Assembly: GCA_034231615.1 (NCBI GenBank)
Contig: CM067318.1
Coordinates: 38,163,382-38,227,381 of the forward strand
DNA length: 64,000 bases
Reading direction: 5' to 3'
Source of the DNA: Meghimatium bilineatum
Lineage: Eukaryota > Mollusca > Gastropoda > Stylommatophora > Philomycidae
How positions within the stretch are numbered: the stretch's first letter is position 1; the number at the start of each line of letters is the position of its first letter. Below, one piece after another: positions 1 to 11,239 of this stretch. The position numbers were made by a program, and so were the translations under genes. Under the pieces are notes generated by a model, which searched no databases, was not told the DNA's origin, and was given only the letters and a program-made list of their open reading frames with translations.

Positions 1-84
1 TGTGTATCCTACTTGGTTCGCGTGATCTTGTGTATCCTACTTGGTTCGCATGATCTTGTGTATCCTACTTGGTTAGCATGATCT
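1..84. repeat. 28-bp tandem repeat, 3 copies, cut by window start
   Basis: Three nearly identical 28-base units starting with tgtgtatcctacttggtt run to position 84. Unit 1 begins at base 1, so the array probably extends beyond the window. Confidence 0.9.
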
Positions 85-517
85 TGGTGCATCTTCTGAT
101 GGTCGAGTTTGAGTACGATGTCTTTCTCTCTGTACGTTTCCATCTAGCTGTTTCTATCTGTCTTGTTTCCATATGTCTGGTTGTTTATTCTATTATATTT
201 GTCTATGTTTATGTCTTTATATTTGTGTCTTCATATTTTCTATGTTTTACATTGTACATGATGTGCATCCATAACAATATATTTGAAATATAAGTTTTGA
301 GGACACAAGATTTCGATTAAAGGGAAAGTTCATAAATTACGCCAACAATTGAGGGGGAGGGGGAACAGAATGGAGATCAGAAAAAGTTTGGCAAGAAGCG
401 CTAACATTGTTTGACAAAAGTTCACGTCAACAATTGTGTTTTGTTCACACCAGTTACACTGTTTGAATGTGACAAAATCTAAATGTTTACTACAAACGTA
501 TTTGTTTAGTACCTTTT
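85..517. other. Unique AT-rich DNA, nothing recognised
   Basis: T-rich, low-complexity sequence lies at 110-290. The small open frames have no recognisable domain. No RNA gene or clear mobile element was seen. Confidence 0.5.
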
Positions 518-562
<45 letters not shown>

Positions 563-563
563 T

Positions 564-600
<37 letters not shown>

Positions 601-607
601 TCTTCTT
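518..607. repeat. (TAC)n microsatellite grading into (TTC)n
   Basis: About 26 TAC/ACT trinucleotides with one TAT interruption near 561 run into ttcttcttc. The array sits at the GAA-rich tail of a minus-strand GAA-SINE, so it probably grew from that tail. Confidence 0.95.
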
Positions 608-706
608 CAACGTTCATTCTCAAACTCCCACTTGTTCTCTCTTGTATCAGGACACATTCTCAAACTCCCACTGAATCTCTCTTGTAGCAGCTACTAGATT
701 TACATC
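598..706 (-). mobile_element. GAA-SINE copy, 3' part, with internal duplication
   Basis: On the minus strand this matches the 3' half of the short repeat seen at 10588, 41737, 49376 and 60655: a ctgctacaagagag core, then gtgggagtttgagaatg, then a GAA tail. The segment carrying cattctcaaactccca occurs twice (about 613-652 and 654-690), a first step towards a tandem array. No protein is encoded. Confidence 0.7.
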
Positions 707-772
707 TAACTGGTTAAGTTATTTTTAGCTTTCTTCTTAGTCTGCATCTATTCAAATTTGTGGCTGCTATCT

Positions 773-1229
773 CTAAAAGCTGGAATAAATTAAAGGTTCT
801 TCATCTTCTTTGGTACTTGAGGCATGAGGTACTCTTGATAACAAATCTGCACACAGATTCGTAGTGTCTTTGATATACTCAATCTCCGCATTATATCCTT
901 GTAAATTTAGAGCCCAAGTTTGTAATTTCCGATTTTCAATGGAGCTCTCCAACATCTTCTGCAATGGTTGATGGTTAATTCTTATGATTATCTTATAATT
1001 GTGAGGACAATAATATAATGTTGCAAAGCAAAATGTATAGCGAATGTTGTTTTCGTTATCACACCAGTTTCTCTGGTTTTGACTCAACCTGTGCGGATGA
1101 AAGTAAATTGGTCCCTCATTCTAATTCCATCTATACTTTCACTTTGATATTCATGAGCTAAACAGGCTCCTGCAGCTCGTCTGAGGCATCGGTATATAGT
1201 AGCATCGACGGATCTACAATCCAATAGGC
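773..1229 (-). pseudogene. Ty3/Gypsy RNase H domain remnant
   Basis: On the minus strand the translation shows the Gypsy RNase H pattern: a TDASD block near 1177-1199, LAHEYQSE near 1140, SQNQRNWC near 1080 and, at the C-terminal end, LQTWALNLQGYNAEIEYI followed by ADLLSRVP. RNase H degrades the RNA strand during reverse transcription. The last 104 codons are open (1087 to 773). Upstream parts lie in other frames, so the domain is frame-broken. A hAT MITE at 1230 interrupts the domain start. Homologous coding continues on the other side, from 1552 to about 1620, with a CQKAFDYLKDSLEV block typical of the segment between RT and RNase H. It belongs with the RT at 2073-2884 and the protease at 3339-3803. 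Confidence 0.85.
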
Positions 1230-1551
1230 CAGTGGTGGGCAAACTTTTTGTGCAGAGGGCCGCATTGAAAATTGTAAAGCTATTGGAGGGCCGCATATAA
1301 TATTATGTATGTTTTTGTTTAAAATTCTCGGTAAGTAATCAATTAAATATTTTTATTGTAAAGAAAGGTAGTTTTACATAATGTAGATAATTTCTGAAAT
1401 AAATTACATTTCTAACAGACTTACACTATAACAGTATATTTTTTAATATGGATAAAAAGTTTTGCAAATATTTTAACAATGTTCGTGTATTTAAAAATGT
1501 GTTTGAGGGCCGCAAAATATCCAATGGCGGGCCGTAGTTTGCCCACCCCTG
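1230..1551. mobile_element. Non-autonomous hAT MITE with 8-bp TSD
   Basis: The element begins cagtggtgggcaaact and ends with the near-perfect inverse agtttgcccacccctg. Just inside both ends are 'gagggccgca' blocks, as in many animal hAT elements. The 8 flanking bases are caataggc (1222-1229) and caatagtc (1552-1559), a 7/8 match, which fits the 8-bp target duplication made by hAT transposases. The 322-bp interior is AT-rich and has no transposase, so it must have been mobilised in trans. It sits inside the RNase H region of the Gypsy element and is therefore younger than it. Confidence 0.9.
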
Positions 1552-1654
1552 CAATAGTCTATAACGAGTACTACTTCGAGGCTATCTTTAAGATAGTCAA
1601 AAGCTTTTTGACACTGGGCACCGGACACATCTGGCATACATTTGGGTTAATTCA

Positions 1655-1780
1655 GTCAGAGGGAAAACTAATAGAGAAAACTATAGAGCATATGTTGGAG
1701 GTAGAGCTTGTCGAGACATCGATTTCACCTTTGGCAGCACCTCTGGTCTTAGCAGAAAAGCCGGACCAGACAAAGTGAGA
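1655..1780 (+). pseudogene. Inverted extra copy of a Gypsy RT segment
   Basis: This plus-strand stretch encodes LIEKTIEHMLEVELVETS followed by a block ending AEKPDQTK. It is almost the same as the N-terminal RT segment coded on the minus strand at about 2655-2770. It lies inside the Gypsy element but in opposite orientation, so it is a partial inverted duplication or a nested fragment of a second copy. Confidence 0.8.
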
Positions 1781-1800
1781 AATGTTTGGGATGAATCTTA

Positions 1801-2072
1801 ACTCTGTTCACTCTAAGAATGAAGTGAGTCAGTGTTTCTGATTGGTTGTTGGACTCAGAACGCATTAATCGATTGTTTAGTGCCAAATAATATTGTTTTT
1901 GAATTTCGTTTTTAAATTTAAAAAAATGTTGTTTAAATATTGTTTTTAATTGTTTTTAAATGTTCTAAATAATATTGTTTTTACATGTGATCAGCTGTTT
2001 AAAAATTAACTGTTGTCGCGGCGTAATATGGGGGTGTATTTTGACACACTTTATTCTTAGAATGAACAGAGT
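1801..2072. mobile_element. MITE with ~31-bp terminal inverted repeats
   Basis: The left end, actctgttcactctaagaat and onward, pairs with the right end (inverse reads actctgttcattctaagaat) at about 27 of 31 positions. The interior is AT-rich with no open frame. Flanks are TTA on the left and ATAT on the right. No clean TA duplication is visible, so a Tc1/mariner-like origin is only a guess. It separates the inverted RT fragment from the resumed Gypsy pol. Confidence 0.7.
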
Positions 2073-2884
2073 ATATAGTATTCTACCAAACCTATACATC
2101 CACGGATCTCTATTACTGTTATGGGTGCTGGCATCGTTTTAATGGCTTTAAAGTTTTCTCGAACTGGCAAAACTCCTTCCCTGCTAATAATAAAGCCTAG
2201 ATACTTGGTTTCGTTTTTAACAAATATTCATTTATATTGCTTCAATTTAACCCCCATGCATCCGCAGTCTCTCAAACACTTGTTTCATGTGTCGTAGATG
2301 TTCTTAATAAGATCTTCATCTGTAAATACTAATATATCATCTATATATGAAGCAGCAAGTGAATAGAGTCCCTTCAATACTTGCTCCATGAGACCTCATG
2401 TAGTTGGCCGGAGAAGCTTCTAACCCAAAGGGTATGATGTTCCAAGCATATGTACTGGCATTTGTACACAAAAAAGTACTGTTGCCCTTGGCTTCCTCTA
2501 TTAGAGAGATGCACCAAAATCCTGATCTTACATCAAGGGTGGACAAATATTTAGCCTTACCAAGTCCTCCGATTACGGCGTCTACACATGGTAGATGGTA
2601 CAAAACATTCTGTGTTATCTTTTTTTCAGGACTCTGTAGCCCACAAAAAATCTCTTTGTCTGGTTCGGCTTTTCTGCTAAGACAATAGGTGCGTCCAAAG
2701 GTGAAATCGATGTCTCGACAAGTTCTACCTCCAACATATGCTCTATAGCTTTCTCTATTAACTTACTACTCTTTAATGGAGCCCTATAAGGACGGCGTTT
2801 TATTGGTTCTGCATCTTTAGTATTAATTTCTATCTTAACAGTTTGTGTTCTCCATAATTCCATATCGTCTAATGCAAAAAACAT
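2073..2884 (-). pseudogene. Ty3/Gypsy reverse transcriptase remnant
   Basis: Reading 2884 to 2073 on the minus strand gives the RT blocks in order: KRRPYRAPLK, LIEKAIEHMLEVELVETS, SPLDAPIVLAEKP, STLDVRSGFW, WNIIPFGLEASP, catalytic YIDDILVFTD (codons at 2337-2348), then TKYLGFIISREGVLPV and IRGCIGLVEY at 2075-2220. This is the polymerase that copies the element's RNA. The catalytic YIDD is intact but lies one frame away from the preceding block, so there is a frameshift near 2350, and stops interrupt other parts. Its place between protease and RNase H is the normal Gypsy pol order. Confidence 0.9.
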
Positions 2885-3338
2885 CCTGGTTCTGTAGGAC
2901 CATGCTACGTATCATAGGATAATTATATATATATAAGTTTCTAAAAGAGATAAAAGTTTCCCTTCTTGTTCTCTATCTAACAATTTGAGGAATCTTCCTC
3001 TTTGTCACAAATTTGTCCTTCTCAGATTTGCGGAAGCGGCCATTCTTTCAATTATTTTTTCAAAATTTAATCCTAGCTTTTCTAATTGACGCTTCACCTA
3101 GAGTTGTTCCACCAACTCCCAGCACGTATTGATTCCCTGTTTCATTTAGAACTCTGCTTGTAAATTATCTTTTCTCTCCTACTTTTGACTCACTGCCTAA
3201 CACTATGATACTTTGATTAATTTTTTCGAGGCACACTTCCTCGGCATAAGCACAACCTCCTATACGTTACTATGCGACTATCTTGACCTCTATTGCATTT
3301 ATGGTTCTAGATTTCAATAACAAAGGCTTATCTGCTAT

Positions 3339-3860
3339 TTAATAAGTCGTGTACGCTTCTTTATCTTTTTCTAGAGGAATGTATTCTCCGCTTACCTTCA
3401 TTCTTCGTCTTCTGTAATTTATTAATAAAATTACATTTCTCACACATAAATCTCTACCCAATTTAATCTTCCTCTGTATACCAATTACAGCATTGATCCT
3501 CTGTTTTATGTAAACATCTTCCATCCATACATGAAGTTTAACTAGGCCCTTTACTTGCAAGTTTTTCCCTGATATAGATTCTAATCTAACCTTCGCATGG
3601 TACCATTTAATTTTCGATTTCTGTAAGAAATTCTCTGCAACTAAACTAGTACTCGCTCCAGTGTCCATTAAAGCATAAGATAATTTTCCACAAAATCTAA
3701 CCTTACATACACTAGGATCGTATACAGCTCCCTCTGTCGTAATTTTGACAGATATAATTCTTTGAAAATAAAATCCGGACCTTGTTTCTCCTTGCGGCTG
3801 CAACGGCCTGGCTTTCTAAACGCGAAACCGGTTTCCCTTGTTTCCTCTACTACCTTCACC
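3339..3860 (-). pseudogene. Ty3/Gypsy aspartic protease region
   Basis: A 154-codon open frame (3803 to 3339) contains SYALMDTGASTSLVAENFL. DTGAS is the catalytic triad of a retropepsin-type aspartic protease (codons at 3651-3665), which would cleave the Gag-Pol polyprotein. The stretch upstream (3803-3940, another frame) encodes a basic, polar region, KPGRCSRKEKQG, plausibly the Gag-Pol linker. A cysteine-rich block near 3990-4010 may be a decayed zinc knuckle; this is weak. No LTR was found on either side. Confidence 0.85.
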
Positions 3861-4151
3861 TCTTCTTCTATTCCTATTTTTACCCGAACTACATTTTTGT
3901 ATTCTATATGTCCTATGTTAACGTTTCTTCAAAGTCTTCCAGTCTAGGACGTGACCATAAAGATTAACACGCAATTATCAATTACAAACTGGACAAAACC
4001 AGGTTTCCTCTATTTGTCGTTTAACTATAGAGGTCAAATATAGAAAAGAGAAGAGACCTAATTCTGTTGTATCCTAATTGTCAAAATCACTCTCCAGTTG
4101 TTTCAGCTAGACCGTACACGTTTTCTCTCACACGTTCTTTGTTTATATAAG

Positions 4152-4497
4152 AGTTCTCAGTCTGTACACGTGACTTCTCAGTCTGTACACGTGACTTCTC
4201 AGTCTGTACATGTGACTTCTCTGGCTGTACAAGTAACGTCTCCGTCTGAAGAAGTGACGTCTCAGACTGCAAAAGTGACTTCATTGTCTGTACAAGTGAT
4301 TTCTCTGTCTGTACAACCGACCTCTCTGTCCGTATAAGTGACGTCATTGTCTGTACAAGTAACTTATCTGTTTGTACAAGTGACGTCATTGTACAAGTAA
4401 CTTCTCTGTCTGTACAAGTGACGTCATTGTCTGTAGTTGTGATTTCTTCGTCTGTACAAGTGACTTATCTGTCTGTACAAGTGACTTATCTGTCCAT
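4152..4497. repeat. 21-bp minisatellite with CRE-like palindromes
   Basis: About 16 diverged copies of a unit like tctgtctgtacaagtgacgtc. Three copies contain the perfect palindrome TGACGTCA (4339, 4381, 4419), and early copies carry CACGTG. Open frames across it are period-3 artefacts. Confidence 0.9.
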
Positions 4498-4499
4498 GG

Positions 4500-5040
4500 T
4501 GGGACTAGTTCCTTGTCTGATGATAATGGTTTGTTCTTTGTATGACATTTGGTGGTAGGAGTCATTTGATTTTGGAGCTGTTAATGTCTTTTATTGTATG
4601 ATATATGCATGTGTATGTGGACTGTTGTTGTGTTACATATTTTAGAGTGTTTGACTGATCTTACGTCGGAGAAATACTCATCTACTTTCCGAAGCTGAGC
4701 ATTTAAAAAGGTGATGCCAATAGTTTCGTAAGAATTAGTGCACAGTCGGCACACTAGAGTATGTTACAGCTGTAGTCTATTCACGTTACTGTTAAGCCGA
4801 GACTGCTGACAGTATAAGACGTCTTGGCACACGTAGCCTGCATGAAATTTCCTGACCGGAAATATGCCGCATAGACAGTTGTATTTTTGCAAAATTAGAA
4901 AACAGCTTTCTAAAATGACCCGTTTGATTTTTTTCCGTAATCTTCAGTGGTGACTATGATCATAAATTTTGTCGACAGTTAATGAAAATCACGAAAAGCT
5001 TCTGAGTCATTTTGTAAAGTTGTTTTCCTAATAAGCCTTA
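4500..5040. other. No feature recognised
   Basis: Mixed unique sequence with no conserved coding block, repeat or RNA structure seen on either strand. Confidence 0.4.
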
Positions 5041-5146
5041 TATTTTAACGGTGGAATCTTGGAACAGGATAATGAAGTTTTGTTAATCTCCGGAAACGCA
5101 CATAATAACACACAATTTCACGTTTCGACCAAAGGGTCTTTATCAA
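5040..5146 (-). mobile_element. PLE 3'-end fragment with hammerhead-like motif
   Basis: On the minus strand, 5146 to 5119 reads TTGATAA, a GACC/GGTC hairpin, then GAAACGTG. The following bases (to about 5055) resemble the sequence after the same motif at 39025 and 18931 (…tgtgtgttatt…, ...ttaacaaaactt...). It abuts the LINE 3' tail that begins at 5149. No coding part is present. Confidence 0.6.
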
Positions 5147-5148
5147 GG

Positions 5149-6402
<1,254 letters not shown>

Positions 6403-6405
6403 GCT

Positions 6406-6428
6406 GCACACACACACACACACACACA
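6406..6428. repeat. (CA)n microsatellite
   Basis: About 11 CA dinucleotides, separated from the (AT)n tract by aaaggctg. Confidence 0.95.
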
Positions 6429-6429
6429 A

Positions 6430-6515
6430 ATCCATAAGAACGGCACTATTGACGTTCACATGACAGAGCTAAAATCGATACAATCGGAAGGGCTAAAACT
6501 AGACAGCCAGACGTA
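6430..6515 (-). mobile_element. Inverted arm of PLE 3' region (left)
   Basis: The reverse complement closely matches 6620-6705: both contain a tctagttttarcccttccg block and then gtgaacrtcaatakt and gccgttctta. The arms are about 85 bp with a ~105-bp spacer, so the DNA can fold back. Similar inverted PLE ends occur at 33031-34655 and 58682-59316. Confidence 0.75.
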
Positions 6516-6617
6516 AATCAACATGTTTGTTTTATTTCTTTTCTGTTTATTTATTTTCTGTGTAAAACATCTTAGTATTTGTTTTATCTTATTTTCTGCC
6601 TGTGTTATTTCCCCTCT

Positions 6618-6835
6618 GACTTTCTAGTTTTAACCCTTCCGAGTTATGTCAATATTTTACTCTGCCGTGTGAACATCAATATTGCCGTTCTTACTCGTCG
6701 TTTTGTGTTGTGTATGTAGGCTTGATAAAAACCCTGTGGTCGAAACGTCGATTCATGTTTGTTGTTAATCATTACCTCTTTCCAATCTCTCCCATCTAGT
6801 TTACAGTTTAACTGCAGTGAGTACATATTACCGAT
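6618..6835 (+). mobile_element. PLE 3' region with hammerhead-like motif (right arm)
   Basis: The first part is the inverse of 6430-6515. At 6722-6749 it holds TTGATAA, a short stem-loop, then GAAACGTC. The downstream bases resemble other PLE tails in the window. It is non-coding. Confidence 0.65.
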
Positions 6836-7149
6836 ATTTTAGACGCTCACGATTAAGCTGTAGATGTTGGGTTCGAAGTCGGAAGAAGGCACTTTGGTTT
6901 TTCATTCCCAGTAACGTAATGGTGTCTTGAGGATTTGGATTGGTCTATATATTTGTGGATTTCGCTTTCTGTGTTTCTGATGTTCCCATCTGTTCAGCCA
7001 CATCCCTGTGTTCACAAATGTCAACATGTTTTTAACTGTGAGAAGTATAATCTTTTTATTCTATTATTGAATATTGACTTTCAGATGGCCAAATTACTAT
7101 GTTTTCCCCCAGTTATTTTATATCATAGGTGAAACTTATTAAAGCATTG

Positions 7150-7372
7150 GTCACTGTTTCTGTCAACCTCTTCATGCTATTAACCACATATCGCATATTC
7201 CTGTCGCTATACATTTCAATGGCGCTGATCATCGTGATCCTATAACTTCCATGTTACTGCAATACAATCTTGGTCGACTAACGATAGAGATAGATACGTC
7301 CTTGAAAATTGCTAAGTTTTGTCGTTTGGTACCCTTAAAGCATTATGCCCTAATACCGATTATTCATTTTTT
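7150..7372 (+). pseudogene. PLE GIY-YIG C-terminal fragment
   Basis: In one frame this stretch encodes FCQPLHAINHISHIPVAIHF, then NGADHR. This lines up with the block after the GIY-YIG core in the PLE at 33-34 kb (FCNHLHAIKH…PVANHFNG). The reading continues without a stop to about 7370, but the YIG and upstream parts are missing. In PLEs this domain is an endonuclease that nicks target DNA. This copy is only a fragment. Confidence 0.75.
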
Positions 7373-7629
7373 TAGATTTGGGTAGTGGAGTTTTTTATTA
7401 TGCTGTTCATGTTGCTTTCATTTCGTTCTCATTCCTCATAATTGTAATACACTTTTCTACGACAATACTTGTGTATATGTACGTCACTGTTACTTGGATA
7501 TCTCTGCTGTTAAATGTTGTCCATCTAATTCTTTCGTGATAGAGTCTTTATATTTACTGTTTTTACTGTTTGTTGACTGTCTTGAATTTAGTGGAAAAAA
7601 CAACTTTAATGATATAACTGTCTTGTTAA

Positions 7630-7990
7630 GTGTTATCTGTGTTTTTGCACACCTGTAACAAATAGTCTGATGTTATCGGTGTTCTTGCACACCTGTAACA
7701 AATAGCCTGATGTTATTTGTGTTATTCCACACCTGTAACAAATAGTCTGATGTTATGTGTGTTATTGCACACCTGTAACAAATAGTCTGATGTTATTTAT
7801 GTTATTGCACACCTGTAACAAATAGTCTGATGCTATGTGTGTTATTGCACACCAGTAACAAATAGTCTGATGTTATTTGTGTTATTGCACACCTGTAACA
7901 AATAGTCTGATGCTATCTGTGTTTTTGCACACCTGTAACAAATAGTCTGATGTTATCTTTGTTTTTGCACACCTGTTACAAATAATCTTA
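7630..7990. repeat. 40-bp minisatellite, ~9 copies
   Basis: The unit contains gcacacctgtaacaaatag followed by tctgatgttat. Copies differ at a few positions in the tgtgttattg part. Confidence 0.95.
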
Positions 7991-8555
7991 TAGTTTGATC
8001 GTTCATTGTAAAACTGATCGACATTGTGTTCTACGTAAGTACGATCAGATCTATAAGAGATAATAAGTGTTGATCATTAACGCTGACTTTATCTAGGAAC
8101 ATCTAAATATCGGTCAATATCTACAAGCCTATACTTTATCGTACCGTATTATTGTACTTACCTGCAGCCACCGGCAGGCGACATATGTCACATATTTCCT
8201 GTCTCGATAGTAACCCAACAGCGGCATATATCACATTCCAATTAGCTATTTGTTGTCACAATAAACACCCACATGATCTTTCTCCGATCATGATTTTGTA
8301 ATAACTCTTTGCTAAAGTGTTTGTCCCTGGATTTTTCAGCAGTATTTGAAAGACCAGTAGTCAACGTTAGGAAGCCTATTGTTTATTTCGCTTTGGAAAG
8401 CTATTGCTTGTGTAGGTCTATTCCTCATGGATGCTGACTCAATCGAAGGAGATTTTCAAGTGTGTTAGTTACTGTAGATGAAGGTATAATAATGGACATT
8501 TTGATAATATATAATAATAGTGCTGTAAATGTTGTCAGTAGTCCAGGTTTTCTGG
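7991..8555. other. Unique spacer, nothing recognised
   Basis: No conserved coding segment, repeat or RNA gene seen between the 40-bp and 46-bp arrays. Confidence 0.4.
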
Positions 8556-9164
8556 CTATCATCATCATTGGCCCAGTGAGTGGACTAGGTCTAATCTAGG
8601 CCTATCATCATCCTTGGCTCCGTGAGTAGACTAGGTCTAGTCTAGGCCTATCAGTATCCTTGGCTCCGTGAGTAGACTAGGTCTAATCTAGGCCTATCAT
8701 CATCCTTGGCTCCGTGAGTAGACTAGGTCTAATCTAGGCCTATCATCATCATTGGCTCCGTGAGTGGACTAGGTCTAATCTAGGCCTATCATTATACTTG
8801 GCTCCATGAGTGGACTAGGTATAATCTAGGCCTATCATCATCCTTGGCTCTGTGAGTAGACTAGGTCTAGTCTAGGCCTATCATCATCATTGGCTCCGTG
8901 AGTAGACTAGGTATAATCTAGGCCTATCATTATACTTGGCTCCGTGAGTAGACTAGGTCTAGTCTAGGCCTATCATCAACCTTGGCTCCATGAGTGGACT
9001 AGGTCTTGTCTAGGCCTATCATTATCCTTGGCTCCGTGAGTGGACTAGGTCTAGTCTAAGCCTATCATTATTCTTGGCTCCGTGAGTGGACTAGGTCTAG
9101 TCTAGGCCTATCATTATCCTTGGCTCCGTGAGTGGACTAGGTCTAGTCTAGGCCTATCAGGAAA
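8556..9164. repeat. 46-bp minisatellite, ~13 copies
   Basis: The unit contains ttggctccgtgagtagacta then ggtctagtctaggcctatc. Most copies carry the perfect palindrome gactaggtctagtc, so each can form a small hairpin. Variation is mainly tcatcatcc versus tcattatcc. Confidence 0.95.
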
Positions 9165-9394
9165 CTAAGTGATTATGTGCGCGGGTTTCTGTTATGTTCT
9201 ATGTTGGTAGTCCCGCTGACACACACAAACAAACAACACAACCATATCCAGCATCCACTTATATATATTGTCTCCGAATTTGAAATCAATAACTCAATAC
9301 ATAAAAAGGTTATGTCAAAAAAGCAAATACGTGCAGAAAAACCAGATGTCATAAATAATGGCCGGGTAACATAGGAAGTATGTCATGTTATGTT

Positions 9395-9560
9395 TTCTAT
9401 ACAGAACGTTGTCTTTCCAATGAACTCATTGAAACCTTCTCTGTCTTAGACCATGCGGCTTACATTTTCCAACGATGTATTCATGTTATCTTTAATAATG
9501 TCGCCATTACATCGTCTTCTTCCATTTCTCCTCCTCCCAGGTGCTCTGTCCTCCATTATG
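9395..9560 (-). pseudogene. Possible LINE C-terminal remnant
   Basis: On the minus strand, basic residues (GRRRRNGRRRC) are followed by a D-N-x-n-S-L-E-x-x-S-R-M pattern and then DREGF. This resembles the common LINE tail of a basic GRPR block, a 'W-x-D-N' segment and 'DR..W'. There are stops, and the match is by pattern only. Confidence 0.35.
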
Positions 9561-9564
9561 TACC

Positions 9565-10505
9565 TTATAGAAAGTATGGATTATTTGTATCTGAATTGCT
9601 ACTTATGACACATTCTATAGATTGCTCACCCAAAAAAAGCAAAACAACTCCCAACCTCAGTAGAATGCTGAACCTATCTGTTCGGAGAGTGGCTATCTAA
9701 CCTCGCAACCATGATAACCTAACTTATTTATAACGTCAACTATTACAATTTCATCGCAAACAAATGTCAAAACAAACATTAAAACAAACATTATGCTTGG
9801 ATCACATCGTATATATTGATGTTTTTAAAAAAAGACAGCTCTCTTAATGGAACAGCTCATAGTGTCACATATTTCACTGACTGAAATAAAATTAAAAGCA
9901 TATTTTTATTGCCAAATTTCGACTAGATAATATTTTTACAATGATGTCATTGTTTGTACGTCGTGTTAGTATGATCGATTGATCGATGAAATATGATTTA
10001 ATCTGGATCACAAATTGTTACAAAATGGTATCACTTGATGTTACAATGTTATCACTTGTAATAAAAAAGTATAAATCAATCCAATGTATTTTTCGTAATA
10101 AAATTGTACTTAGTTAATTCAAGCGTTTACGCAATCACGACTCTGTGAATGAAATGAATTTGTTCTTTACAAATTGTAGAGTTATTTTCTATGTTCGAAT
10201 TCCACACTTGAGTGAGCGAATATGGTAGAAGTGTAGTAAACGAACTCTTTCCCGATACTGCATACCCATACAAACCCACTTGGACAAGAGATATTTCTGA
10301 TGACAAGAAAATTTTCTGTCTGCTAATCTCAATGTCTGTCTGGGCTCATTGCCCTACTGATGTCTGTTTATATATGCTTCATCTCAATATGCCCATATAT
10401 CAATTTTTGACAGATGTCTTCAATCAAATAATCCCTCCCTCCAGATTTAGATATAGATATGTCATCAATATAGCATTCTACAAGATCGGCGATGTGTTTT
10501 TCGAC
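9565..10505. other. Unique AT-rich DNA, no gene recognised
   Basis: Short open frames, the longest about 107 codons at 10212-10535, show no known domain and normal background composition. Confidence 0.4.
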
Positions 10506-10507
10506 GG

Positions 10508-10587
10508 GGGTTCATCATCATCATGTGTCATTTGATACTCGCTCACATCTCCAGGGATTCTTTCATCGTCATGTATCATCCCACCGA
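10508..10587. repeat. 51-bp minisatellite, part left of SINE
   Basis: One and a half units (catcatcatcatgtgtcatt … ctcgctcacatctc … agggattctttcatc) precede a GAA-SINE. The array resumes at 10745. Confidence 0.85.
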
Positions 10588-10744
10588 AGACGAATGTGTC
10601 GGGCCATTGGGGCAAATAAAACGGCGACACAAAGCATTTCCATTCTCTGGACTACATCCTTCTGGAAATCTAATAGGATGATGGTCCTGATACAAGAGAT
10701 ATCCAGTGGGTGCTTGAGAATGAACGCTAAAGAAGAAGAAGAAG
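10588..10744 (+). mobile_element. GAA-SINE, near full-length copy
   Basis: This is a ~157-bp repeat beginning near gaagacgaatgtgtcgggcc, containing ataaaacggcgacaca, cattctctggactacatcc, tggtcctgatacaagag and tttgagaatgaacgct, and ending in GAAGAAGAAG. The same sequence recurs at 41737 and 49376 (plus) and at 60655, 55495 and 598 (minus). There is no coding capacity and no clear tRNA head. It could be a SINE or a LINE 3' tail. It interrupts the 51-bp array. Confidence 0.8.
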
Positions 10745-11067
10745 ATCATGTGTAATTTGCTACTCGCTTACATCTCAAGGGATTCTTTCATCATCATCAT
10801 GTGTCAAGTGCTACCTGCTCACATCTCAAGGGATTCTTTCATCATCAGCATGTGTCAAGTGCTACCTGCTTACATCTCAAGGGATTCTTTCATCATCATC
10901 ATGTGTAATTTGCTACTCGCTTACATCTCAAGGGATTCTTTCATCATCAGCATGTGTCATGTGCTACCCGCTTACATTTCAAGAGCTGCTTTCATCATCA
11001 TCATGTGTTATTTACTACTCGCTCACATCTCAAGGGATTCTTTCATCATCATCATGTGCCTTGTCAT
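10745..11067. repeat. 51-bp minisatellite, ~6 copies
   Basis: The unit contains acatctcaagggattctttc, then catcatcatcatgtg, then a variable linker (taatttgctactcgctt or tcaagtgctacctgctc). It continues the array seen at 10508. The long frame across it is an artefact of 51 = 3 x 17. Confidence 0.9.
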
Positions 11068-11239
11068 CATCCAACATCTATTATTTCATGGCAGACTGTC
11101 ATTATTTCAATTAATAATCAGAAATAGGAAGTTTGACAATGAATGCATAAGGAACAGCCCATTAATTTCGTCAGCAACTTTACGAGGAAGGGGGGGGGGG
11201 ACGAAAGTCTTTTAAAAAAGTTGATATAAGTATATGCAA

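Noticed and set aside
330-687. Poly-Val or poly-Thr open frames
   Set aside because: Translation of the (TAC)n microsatellite.
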